DNA of 63,322 nucleotides from an uncultured Prevotellaceae bacterium (GTDB lineage Bacteria; Bacteroidota; Bacteroidia; Bacteroidales; Bacteroidaceae). This document shows positions 1 through 8,100 of the stretch, piece by piece. Position 1 is the stretch's first letter; every line of letters begins with the position of its first letter. The position numbers were made by a program, and so were the translations under genes. The stretch spans positions 1 through 63,322 of the forward strand of contig ONQT01000021.1 in assembly GCA_900320045.1 (NCBI GenBank), written 5' to 3'. The notes beneath the pieces are model-generated. The model was given only the letters and a program-made list of their open reading frames with translations. It ran no database searches and was not told where the DNA came from.

Positions 1-141
1 TGTTTTCAGGCCTGACAAAATTTTCTGCCTGCCCAGAGCGTAAAAAAGTAGTCGCGAATGGAGACAACAACCAACAACCAATAAACAATAACCAATAACT
101 AAAAAAATTAACAAAAACTAAACCAAGAGGAGATTAAAATT

Positions 142-312
142 ATGGCAATGAAAGTGAAAGCAGTAGAGAAGCTACTGAAGTTTGACAATCCGTCCGTTCC
201 ACAACCTTTAGTGGCTATCACCTGTCGTCGTGCCGTGCTCGATAAAGTCCAGCACGGTACGGTTGAACAGCATGGGCTGCTCCATGTTCATCATGTGTCC
301 GCAGTCCTCTAA
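142..312 (+). pseudogene. 5' remnant of an HU-like DNA-binding protein gene
   Basis: A 56-codon frame begins with ATG after a purine-rich leader (AAGAGGAGATT). Its first 15 residues, MAMKVKAVEKLLKFD, resemble from memory the N-terminus of the HU-related DNA-binding proteins of Bacteroidales, which are normally well over 100 residues. After codon 15 or 16 (about position 190) the similarity stops. The frame then runs antisense through the end of the downstream hydrolase gene and ends at TAA 310-312. I read this as a gene cut at about position 190 by a rearrangement, or as an assembly join, leaving the promoter, leader and start codon. The alternative is a chance small ORF, but the leader and start look like those of a real, strongly expressed gene. 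Confidence 0.42.
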
Positions 313-1104
313 GATAACGTATTGCGGACGTATCAGGTAACGCTGCTCGGCAGGTTCCCGGCGCTTGCCTTTCAGCTCGTTGGCACCACGGAGCAGGAGC
401 GTGGGAACGTCAGTCTTTCCTCGCATTTTCAGCCGTTCCCAGGCCTCCTTTCCATAAAACAGCCGCACCTCCTTATGCAACGGCTGCCACGCTGTCCAGT
501 CGTGAATCATCCGTCTCAGCGGTTCACGCATGCGTTCCTTTTGTGACCCTCCGGTAGCCATCAGCTGTTCCAGCCATTCCTCCTTCATGCGCTGCACACC
601 TTTCTCCTTGAGAGCAGCAATCTCGCAGTCGCGTCGCTGGCTTTCTGCTGAGTCCATCGGTTTGCCAGGACCCTTGCTGTTGCGTATGCCACCGCTGGCC
701 ATTACACACGACAGCATGCGCTCCGGATGCATGGCCAGCATGTCGCCTGCCACGAATGCTCCCATCGACAGTCCCACGACATGAGCCCGTTGCACGTGCA
801 GCGAGTCCATCAGCGTCAACACGTCATCCACATGCGTCATCTGCAGGTCCTCGCGCTGTTCCGTCGAGCGCCCATACCCTCGGAAGTCCATCCTGACGAC
901 GTGGTGCCGTTTGCTGAACGGCCGCCACTGCTCGTCCCACATCCTCCTGTCCAGCGAATGCCCGTGTAGCAGCAGGACAGTCTCTCCCTTTCCGCGCTCT
1001 TCATAATAGAGTTTTCCTCCGTCCGTGACGGTAACATATCCGCTTCTGGTGGTGCTACACGACACCATCACGACAGCCGCCAAAAACATATATAGGTACT
1101 TCAT
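208..1104 (-). CDS. Alpha/beta hydrolase, predicted lipoprotein
   Basis: This 298-residue protein has a lipoprotein signal peptide with the lipobox VMVSC near residue 16, so it is probably anchored on the periplasmic side or at the surface. It shows the alpha/beta hydrolase order: an oxyanion-type LLLHGHS strand-turn, the nucleophile elbow GLSMG and a late DCGHMM with the catalytic histidine. An in-frame ATG lies 15 nt upstream, but the start at 1104 places the signal peptide correctly. A TATCTTTG -7 box lies 32 nt upstream of it. The substrate cannot be inferred. The gene stands alone and runs into the truncated HU-like frame from the other side. Confidence 0.85.
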   Translation of the reverse strand: MKYLYMFLAAVVMVSCSTTRSGYVTVTDGGKLYYEERGKGETVLLLHGHSLDRRMWDEQWRPFSKRHHVVRMDFRGYGRSTEQREDLQMTHVDDVLTLMDSLHVQRAHVVGLSMGAFVAGDMLAMHPERMLSCVMASGGIRNSKGPGKPMDSAESQRRDCEIAALKEKGVQRMKEEWLEQLMATGGSQKERMREPLRRMIHDWTAWQPLHKEVRLFYGKEAWERLKMRGKTDVPTLLLRGANELKGKRREPAEQRYLIRPQYVILEDCGHMMNMEQPMLFNRTVLDFIEHGTTTGDSH

Positions 1105-1135
1105 GGTGGGCAAAATCATTTAGGTTTGCTTTGTG

Positions 1136-1143
1136 CAAAGATA
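1136..1143 (-). promoter_or_regulatory. -7 promoter box for the alpha/beta hydrolase
   Basis: On the minus strand the bases read TATCTTTG, a match to the Bacteroidetes -7 consensus TAnnTTTG, about 30 nt before the hydrolase start codon. Confidence 0.6.
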
Positions 1144-1288
1144 AGCATTTTTCTCCCCAGCAACAACATCTTACGACAAAAAATGCTATTTTTCTATCAA
1201 AACATCGGATTTTGTCGGAAAACATTAAATTTTAGGGGAAAAGTCGTACAAAATTCCCATAATTTTCTTGTGTTAATCATTTTTTTTA

Positions 1289-1296
1289 TACATTTG
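1289..1296 (+). promoter_or_regulatory. -7 promoter box for the desulfidase-like gene
   Basis: TACATTTG fits TAnnTTTG and is followed by a leader of about 60 nt. The leader carries a small CGTC/GACG stem around 1331-1343. The rest of the 1120-1360 intergenic region is AT-rich, and I see no gene in it. Confidence 0.55.
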
Positions 1297-1360
1297 CAAG
1301 GTAAAAACGCTATAACTTAAAACAACCCTCGTCGATTTGACGACTCGCTGACGATTGTTT

Positions 1361-2674
1361 ATGATAGAAAAAGAGCTACGTGAACGCATTATCGCGATGG
1401 TGCATCGCGAGGTGGTACCGGCCATTGGGTGCACGGAACCCATGTGTGTCGCCTTGTGTACGGCAAAGGCTACCGAGAAGTTAGGACGCCGCCCCGAGAA
1501 GATTGAGGCTTTGCTGAGTGCCAACATCCTGAAGAACGCTATGGGTGTGGGTATTCCGGGAACAGGCATGCTGGGCCTGCCCATCGCCATCGCCCTGGGC
1601 GCCATCATCGGCAAGAGCGAGTATCAGTTGGAGGTGCTCAAGGACCTGACGCCCGAGACCCTCGAAGAGGGTAAGCAGTATATCGCCGAGAACCGCATCG
1701 TCATCAAGCAGAAGGAAGGCATCAGCGAGAAGTTGTATGTGGAAATCGTCTGTACTGCAGGCGACAAGAAGGCTTCGGCCGTGATAGCAGGAGGGCATAC
1801 AAGGTTTGTGGAAGAAGGCCTCACCCCTAACCCCTCTCCAAGGGGCGAGGGGAACCTTGAGGGCGAGGGGAATGGATACCAAGGGGAATCGGGGGATGAA
1901 GTTCCTCTGAATCTGAGGCTGGTGTATGACTTTGCTATGACGGCGCCCCTTGATGAGATAAGATTTATAGAGGATGCCCGTACCTATAATATGAATGCGG
2001 CCCGCGAGGCGCTGAAGGGCAACTACGGCCACAACCTCGGAAAGAGCATCGAGCGTCCGCTGGCAAAGGGCATCTTCGGCGACAGCATCTACAGTCACAT
2101 CATCTCCCGGACGGCATCGGCCTGCGATGCACGCATGGGCGGTGCCATGATTCCCGTGATGTCGAACAGCGGCAGCGGCAATCAGGGCATCTGTGCCACC
2201 AATCCCGTCTGTGTCTACGCCAAGGAGAACGACAATACCGAGGAGGAGCTGATCCGTGCCCTGATGCTCAGTCACCTGACGGCCATCTACATCAAGCAGT
2301 CGCTCGGCAAGCTGTCGGCACTCTGCGGTTGCGTGGTGGCGAGCATCGGCAGCAGTTGCGGCATCACCTATCTGATGGGAGGCGACTACAGCCGCATCAG
2401 TGCCTCTGTGAAGAACATGATAGCCAACTTGACGGGCATGATTTGCGACGGTGCCAAGCCGTCGTGCGCGCTGAAGATTACCTCGGGTGTCTCCACCGCC
2501 TTGCTGTCGGCCCTGCTGGCAATGGAGGGCAAGTGCGTCACGTCGTCGGAAGGCATCGTTGACGATGATGTGGACAAGAGCATCCACAACCTGACGAGTA
2601 TCGGCGCAGACGCCATGTGCAAGACCGACGACATGATACTGAACATCATGACGACCAAGGAAACCGTGTGTTAA
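1361..2674 (+). CDS. UPF0597 / L-cysteine desulfidase-like protein with a repeat insertion
   Basis: The protein (437 residues from ATG 1361) belongs to the serine-dehydratase-alpha-like UPF0597 family. Characterised members break L-cysteine down to pyruvate, sulfide and ammonia using an iron-sulfur cluster. Family motifs seen are PAIGCTEP near the N-terminus, KNAMGVGIPGTGM, SGSGNQGI, CGCVVASIGSSCG and ICDGAKPSCALK. The cysteines in the last motifs are the likely cluster ligands. Between the N- and C-terminal halves (about residues 148-185) the family sequence is interrupted in frame by a low-complexity stretch containing LTPNPSPRGEG, encoded by an interspersed repeat. A TTG lies 6 nt upstream, but ATG 1361 fits the family start. 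All catalytic motifs lie outside the insert, so activity may be kept. Confidence 0.85.
   Translation: MIEKELRERIIAMVHREVVPAIGCTEPMCVALCTAKATEKLGRRPEKIEALLSANILKNAMGVGIPGTGMLGLPIAIALGAIIGKSEYQLEVLKDLTPETLEEGKQYIAENRIVIKQKEGISEKLYVEIVCTAGDKKASAVIAGGHTRFVEEGLTPNPSPRGEGNLEGEGNGYQGESGDEVPLNLRLVYDFAMTAPLDEIRFIEDARTYNMNAAREALKGNYGHNLGKSIERPLAKGIFGDSIYSHIISRTASACDARMGGAMIPVMSNSGSGNQGICATNPVCVYAKENDNTEEELIRALMLSHLTAIYIKQSLGKLSALCGCVVASIGSSCGITYLMGGDYSRISASVKNMIANLTGMICDGAKPSCALKITSGVSTALLSALLAMEGKCVTSSEGIVDDDVDKSIHNLTSIGADAMCKTDDMILNIMTTKETVC
1818..1876 (+). repeat. Interspersed CCCCTCTCC/GGCGAGGGG element inside a gene
   Basis: The core at 1831-1852 is an imperfect palindrome, CCCCTCTCC - AAG - GGCGAGGGG, preceded by CTCACCCCTAA. 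A partial second copy (GGGCGAGGGGAATGG) follows at 1861-1875. It is read in frame as LTPNPSPRGEG. From memory, this is a common interspersed repeat of Bacteroidetes, usually found between genes. Confidence 0.7.
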
Positions 2675-2720
2675 ACCGCCATCAGCATCAACGAAAGAGC
2701 CAACAACAAAACCTAAGCGT

Positions 2721-4868
2721 ATGAGTGATATCCGTGAAAGCATGCATAAGCTGAGGAAAAATCTGAACCTCACGGTCATCGTGTCGGCAGTATTGCTGCT
2801 GGAGCTGATGATGGGTTTCATGTTCTATTCCGCCCAGAACTTCATCCAGCGAACGATGGAGCGAATGGTGAATGTGGAGATGAACGCCATCTACCTTTGT
2901 ATCCGCAACAAGCTGATGAAGGCCGAGGTGACCATCGACAACATGTCGTGGGTGGTGGGCGAAGCGCTGAACGAGCCTGATTGGATGTTCGACATCACGC
3001 GGAGAATCGTGAAGAACAACACCTTGTTCTGGGGTAGCGGCATTGCCTTTGCCCCCAACTACTATCCGGCCAAAGGACAATACTTCGAACCCTATTCGGC
3101 GCGCCGGGGTGGCGACACCATCGTGTCGATACAGGTGGCAAAAGAGCAGGGGAAATATCTCGAGAAGGAGTATTACCAGGCTCCTCTGGCTACCGGCAAG
3201 TCGCTTTGGACCGAGCCGTACGCCGACCATGTGGAAATCAACGGCATGACGACAACCTACAGCGCTCCTGTCCGTGATGCGTCCAAGCGCATCGTCGGTG
3301 TCATCTTCGCCGATATCCCCCTCCGCATCCTGGAAGACATCATGAACGAGGAGAAAGTCTATCAGTCCACCCAGCGTTTTCTGGTAACGGGCGAATACAA
3401 CCTGCTGGCGGGCAAGAACTCTCCGCTGTTCAGAGAGGTGCTGCCACTGCTGGAAAAAGACAAGGACAAGGAAGACTACTTCATGATGAAGAGCAAGGAT
3501 GGTCATGAGTATCATATCTTCTACACGCCTGTGGGCGGAAATACCGACTGGGTGCTCATCAATGTGTTGGACGACAACGAAGTCTTCGGCCGACTGCGCA
3601 TGATGCGCATGATGTTGATGCTGCCTGTTGTCCTGGGTCTCGTCTTTGCCGGACTGATTGTGTGGCGTTCTTCGAAGAACCTGAAGAGGCTGAAGAAGGT
3701 GAATGCCGAGAAGGAACGCATCGACGGCGAGCTGCGCGTGGCCAGTGAGATACAGCAGAGCATGCTGCCACAAGGCGAGCTGCGCGTCGAGGGCCTGGAG
3801 CTGAAGGGAATGCTGAAACCCGCCCGTCAGGTCGGCGGCGACCTCTATGACTACTATATCCGCGACGAGAAGCTGTTCTTCTGCATCGGCGACGTCAGCG
3901 GCAAGGGAGCGGCAGCAGCCATGCTGATGGGGGTCATACACTCGCTGTTCCGTTCGGCCTCGGCCCACGAGAACAACCCCGCCCACGTGATGCAGACCAT
4001 CAACGAGACGTCGTGCCAGAACAACGAGTCCAACATGTTCGTGACGCTCTTCATCGGAGTGCTCGACCTGCCTACGGGTCTGCTCCGCTATTGCGATGCA
4101 GGTCACGACGCTCCCTTCGTGCTGCACGGCACCACATCGATGCTCCTCCCCGTCAAGCCCCATCTGCCCGTGGGTGTCTTTGAGGACATGAAGTACGACG
4201 TGCAGACGGCCACCATCCAGCCCGACAGTACCATCTTCCTCTATACCGACGGACTGACGGAGGCCAAGAATACCGCGCGTAAGCAGTTTGGCATCGAGCG
4301 GGTCAAGGACCTGATGGAAGGTTTCGTCAATGAGTCGCCCCAGGAGATGCTGGAAAAGATTGTCGCTGCCGTCGAACGCTTTGTGAAGCAAGCCGAGCAG
4401 AGCGACGACCTGACGATGCTGGCTGTCCGCTATGTCCCCGTGCAGTTTGAGAGCACGCTGTCCAGGGAGCTGACCATCAAGAACGACGTGCACGAGGTGG
4501 CGGAGTTCAGCCGCTTCATCAAGTCCGTCAACGAGGAACTGGGTCTGGAGACGTCGCTCGCCCGACAAATCCGTCTGGCTGTCGAGGAAGCGGTGGTCAA
4601 CGTCATCGACTACGCCTATCCGGAAGGTGTCGAGGGCGACATCACCGTGCAGGTGCTGTCGGACGGCCGTGTGATGCATGTCAAGATTATCGACAGCGGT
4701 GTGCCCTTTGACCCCACGGAGATACAGAAGGCCGACACGACGCTCTCTGCCGAGGACCGCAGAATCGGCGGACTGGGTATTCTGCTGGTTCGTGAGCAGA
4801 TGGACAGTATCAACTACGAGCGTACGGACGGAAAGAATGTACTGACACTGATGAAGAAACTTAAATAA
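2721..4868 (+). CDS. Membrane SpoIIE/PP2C phosphatase with sensor and HATPase domains
   Basis: This 715-residue protein has a transmembrane helix at about 17-38, an extracytoplasmic cache-like sensor region at about 40-290, and a second helix at about 295-316. A PP2C/SpoIIE phosphatase domain follows at about 340-575. It shows VGGDLYDYY near 371, DVSGKGAAAAM near 391, LYTDGLTEA near 507 and SDDLTML near 561, which carry the metal-binding aspartates. The C-terminus is an RsbW-like ATPase domain at about 585-715, with an N box EEAVVNVIDYAYP near 621, DSGVPFDP near 658 and GGLGILLVREQMD near 683. Such proteins dephosphorylate (and can rephosphorylate) a STAS antagonist protein, and exactly such a protein is encoded 27 nt downstream. 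So one membrane protein appears to hold both the phosphatase and the anti-sigma-kinase-like activity. Confidence 0.9.
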   Translation: MSDIRESMHKLRKNLNLTVIVSAVLLLELMMGFMFYSAQNFIQRTMERMVNVEMNAIYLCIRNKLMKAEVTIDNMSWVVGEALNEPDWMFDITRRIVKNNTLFWGSGIAFAPNYYPAKGQYFEPYSARRGGDTIVSIQVAKEQGKYLEKEYYQAPLATGKSLWTEPYADHVEINGMTTTYSAPVRDASKRIVGVIFADIPLRILEDIMNEEKVYQSTQRFLVTGEYNLLAGKNSPLFREVLPLLEKDKDKEDYFMMKSKDGHEYHIFYTPVGGNTDWVLINVLDDNEVFGRLRMMRMMLMLPVVLGLVFAGLIVWRSSKNLKRLKKVNAEKERIDGELRVASEIQQSMLPQGELRVEGLELKGMLKPARQVGGDLYDYYIRDEKLFFCIGDVSGKGAAAAMLMGVIHSLFRSASAHENNPAHVMQTINETSCQNNESNMFVTLFIGVLDLPTGLLRYCDAGHDAPFVLHGTTSMLLPVKPHLPVGVFEDMKYDVQTATIQPDSTIFLYTDGLTEAKNTARKQFGIERVKDLMEGFVNESPQEMLEKIVAAVERFVKQAEQSDDLTMLAVRYVPVQFESTLSRELTIKNDVHEVAEFSRFIKSVNEELGLETSLARQIRLAVEEAVVNVIDYAYPEGVEGDITVQVLSDGRVMHVKIIDSGVPFDPTEIQKADTTLSAEDRRIGGLGILLVREQMDSINYERTDGKNVLTLMKKLK

Positions 4869-4895
4869 CAAATAACCAAAAAACATTTAAACATT

Positions 4896-5198
4896 ATGAA
4901 TGCAAAAATCGAAGAACTTGACGGCAAGTTTATTGCCACATTAGAGGGAGAAATGGACACTGCAGCAGCTGTGGAGGTAGAAACCGTGCTGAAACCACTC
5001 TACACGAGTAACGGCAAGGATGTCATCATTGACTGCAAGGACCTGGAGTATATTGCTTCCAGCGGCCTGCGTATCCTGCTCGGCATTCTCAAGGGTGCTA
5101 AGGCATCGGGAAGCAAGGTGACGCTGCGCGACGTGAACGACGACATCAAGAGCGTGCTCCAGCTCACCGGATTTATCAGTATTTTTGAGTTCGAATGA
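4896..5198 (+). CDS. STAS-domain anti-sigma-factor-antagonist-like protein
   Basis: This 100-residue single STAS domain has the phospho-switch loop YIASSGLRILL at about residues 50-60. A serine there would be the phosphorylation site controlled by the upstream kinase/phosphatase. In partner-switching systems the unphosphorylated STAS protein binds the ATPase domain. The stop codon overlaps the NRPS start (ATGA at 5195-5198), so translation of the two is probably coupled. No sigma factor gene lies nearby; the output of this module is therefore unknown. Confidence 0.88.
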   Translation: MNAKIEELDGKFIATLEGEMDTAAAVEVETVLKPLYTSNGKDVIIDCKDLEYIASSGLRILLGILKGAKASGSKVTLRDVNDDIKSVLQLTGFISIFEFE

Positions 5199-8100
5199 AA
5201 AAGACAGCACCATTATCCAAGACGCAGTACGGCGTCTATGTAGAGTGCGTTCAGCACTTAGGAGAGATTTACTACAACCTGCCTTTCCTGTATGTCCTCG
5301 ACGGCAGTATGGACGAAGCCAAGCTCAAGGCAGCGATAGAGCAGGCCGTGGCTGCCCATCCCACGTTGTTCACACGCATCGCACTGAATGCGCAGGGCGA
5401 ACCCGTGCAGACCATCGACGATAGCGAGACCTTCACGCTGGAGGTGGAGCACATCACCGACATCGAGGCGGAGAAGAAGGGACTGGTAGCGCCGTTCGAC
5501 ATCTATAACGACCGGCTGTTCCGCATCCGACTGATGAAGGACACCCAGCACTTCTACCTCTTCATCGATACGCATCATACCATCAGCGACGGTGCGTCAC
5601 TGAAGGTGTTGCTCAGTGACATCGATGCAGCCTACGGCGGCAAGTCGTTGGAACCGGAGACCGTCACCTTGGCCGATGTGGCCTGCGAGGAAGTCGAGAA
5701 GCGACAGACGGCGGCCTTCGAGGAGGCGAAGCAGTGGTATGCCCAGACCTTCGACTGCAGCGATACCTTCACGCAGCTCATACCCGACCGCGAGGAACCG
5801 TCGTCGGAGATTGGTGTAGTGACGAGAAAGGTCGGGGTCAGCGTGGCAACCGTTGAGGCCTTCCGCGAGCAGTACGGCATCTTCAAGAACACCCTCTTCT
5901 CGGCTGTTTACGGCTTCCTGCTGGCGAAGTACAACAACGAGAAGGAAGCCCTGTTCTGCACGGCCTACAAGGGACGTCAGGACAAGCGACTGGCTCGCAC
6001 GGTGGGCATGTTCGTGAAGACGTTGCCCGTATGGATGAAGTTCACCGACGACACTACGACGCTCGACTTCCTGAAGGCCGGCCAGGAGCAGATATCGGGT
6101 TGTCGGGAGCACGACACCTATACTTTCACCGATGTGATGACCGACCTGAACCTGCAGATGGGTTCCATCTTCTCGTGGCAGGCATCCATCATTGACGATG
6201 TGGAGATAGCCGGCAAAACGGCACAGACCAGTCTGCTGAACCACGCCACACTGAACATACCTTTATATGTACAGGTGGCTGTTCGCGGAGGACATTTCTA
6301 CCTGCAGGCCGAATACAATACGGGTGTCTATTCCGAGATGCTGGTCAGCCAGTTCCTGGAGAGCTACGAGACGGTGCTGGAGGCATTCCTGCAGGGCAGC
6401 CTGCTGCGCGACATCAACATCACTACCGATGCACAGCTGCAGATACTCGACAGCTTCAACCAGACCGACGCGCCCTACGACGACACGCAGACCATCGTCT
6501 CGCTGTTCCGTCAACAAGTGAAGGCAACGCCCGACAACATCGCGGTGGTCTTCAAGGACAAGAAATATACTTATCAAGAGGTGGACGAGCTTTCCGATCG
6601 CATCGCAGCGTATGTCTGTGAAAAGGTAAAAGCGAAAAGTGAGAAATCAGAGCCTGTGGTCTCTGTCCTCATTCCCCGTTGCGAGTGGATGGCGATAGCT
6701 TCGCTCGGTGTGCTGAAGGCCGGCTGTGGCTACCAGCCCCTCGACCCCAGCTATCCGCAGGAGCGCCTGAACTTCATGATGCAGGATGCCGACGCCCAAC
6801 TGCTGATAGCCGATGAGGCGTTGCGCCCGCTGGTCAACGAATACCAGGGCGAGGTGCTGCTGACCAAGGATATCGAGAAACTCCCTGCTCTTACGGAGGA
6901 AGAAGTCTCTCAACTCTCAACTCTCAACTCTCAACTGAAGCCCGACAGGCTGTTCATCATGCTCTACACCTCCGGTTCGACGGGTGTGCCTAAGGGCTGC
7001 CAGCTGACGCACGGCAACTTGGTTTGCTTCTGCAATTGGTATCAGCGCTATTATGACCTCAAGCCCGAGAGCAAGGTGGCTGCATACGCCAGCTATGGCT
7101 TCGACGCCTGCATGATGGATATGTATCCCGCATTGACCTGCGGCGCTTCGGTGTATATCATTCCCGAGGAGCTGCGTCTGGATCTTGTTTCGCTGAACGA
7201 CTACTTCGAGCAGAACAACATCACCCATTCGTTCATGACGACGCAGGTGGGTTATCAGTTTGCCAGCAGCATCGAGAACCACTCGCTGAAGCATCTCTCG
7301 ACAGGTGGTGAGAAGCTGGCTTCCTTGACGCCCCCGACGAACTATCGGTTCCATAACGTCTACGGACCTACCGAGTGTACCATCTTCGTGACCATCTGTC
7401 CCGTAGAAAAGAAGTTAAAGGAGATTCCTATCGGCAAGTCTATTGCGAATGTACATCTCTATATCGTTGATGCGCAAGGCCATCGGGTGCCGGTGGGTGC
7501 TGCCGGCGAGCTGTGGATCAGTGGTCCGCAGGTGGGTCGCGGCTACTTGAACCGTCCCGAGAAAATGGCAGAGGTGTTTATCGACAATCCGTTTGCGTCT
7601 GGCGACTCGAAATATCATCGCGTTTACCGCACTGGCGACATCGTGCGCTATCTGCCCGATGGCAACATCCAGTTCGTAGGACGTCAGGACGGACAGGTGA
7701 AGATTCGCGGCTTCCGCATCGAGCTGAAAGAGGTAGAAACCGTCATTCGCGAGTTCCCGGGTATTAAGGACGCTACCGTGCAGGCCTTCGACGAGGATGG
7801 CGGCGGCAAGTTCATTGCGGCTTACATCGTCAGCGACGAGCAGGTGGACATCGACGCCCTCAACAACTTCATCCTCGACCAGAAACCGCCTTACATGGTT
7901 CCTGCCGTCACGATGCAGATTGACGCCATTCCGCTGAACCAAAACCAGAAGGTGAACAAAAAGGCCCTGCCCAAGCCCGAGAAGAAGGCTGTCGAGATCG
8001 AGGTGGAAAGCAACGTGCCGATGAATGTGCTGGAGAAGGAAATTCACGACATCATCGCCGGCATCATCAATACCGAGGAGTTCGGCGTGACTACCGTATT

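Noticed and set aside
1126-1320. A small plus-strand gene in the 1120-1360 gap
   Set aside because: It overlaps both promoter boxes, is AT-rich with no recognisable family, and has no plausible leader.
2688-4886. A 732-codon open frame antisense to the SpoIIE-type gene
   Set aside because: The plus-strand frame has clear sensor, PP2C and ATPase motifs; the antisense product is rich in His/Gln/Leu as expected of a codon shadow.
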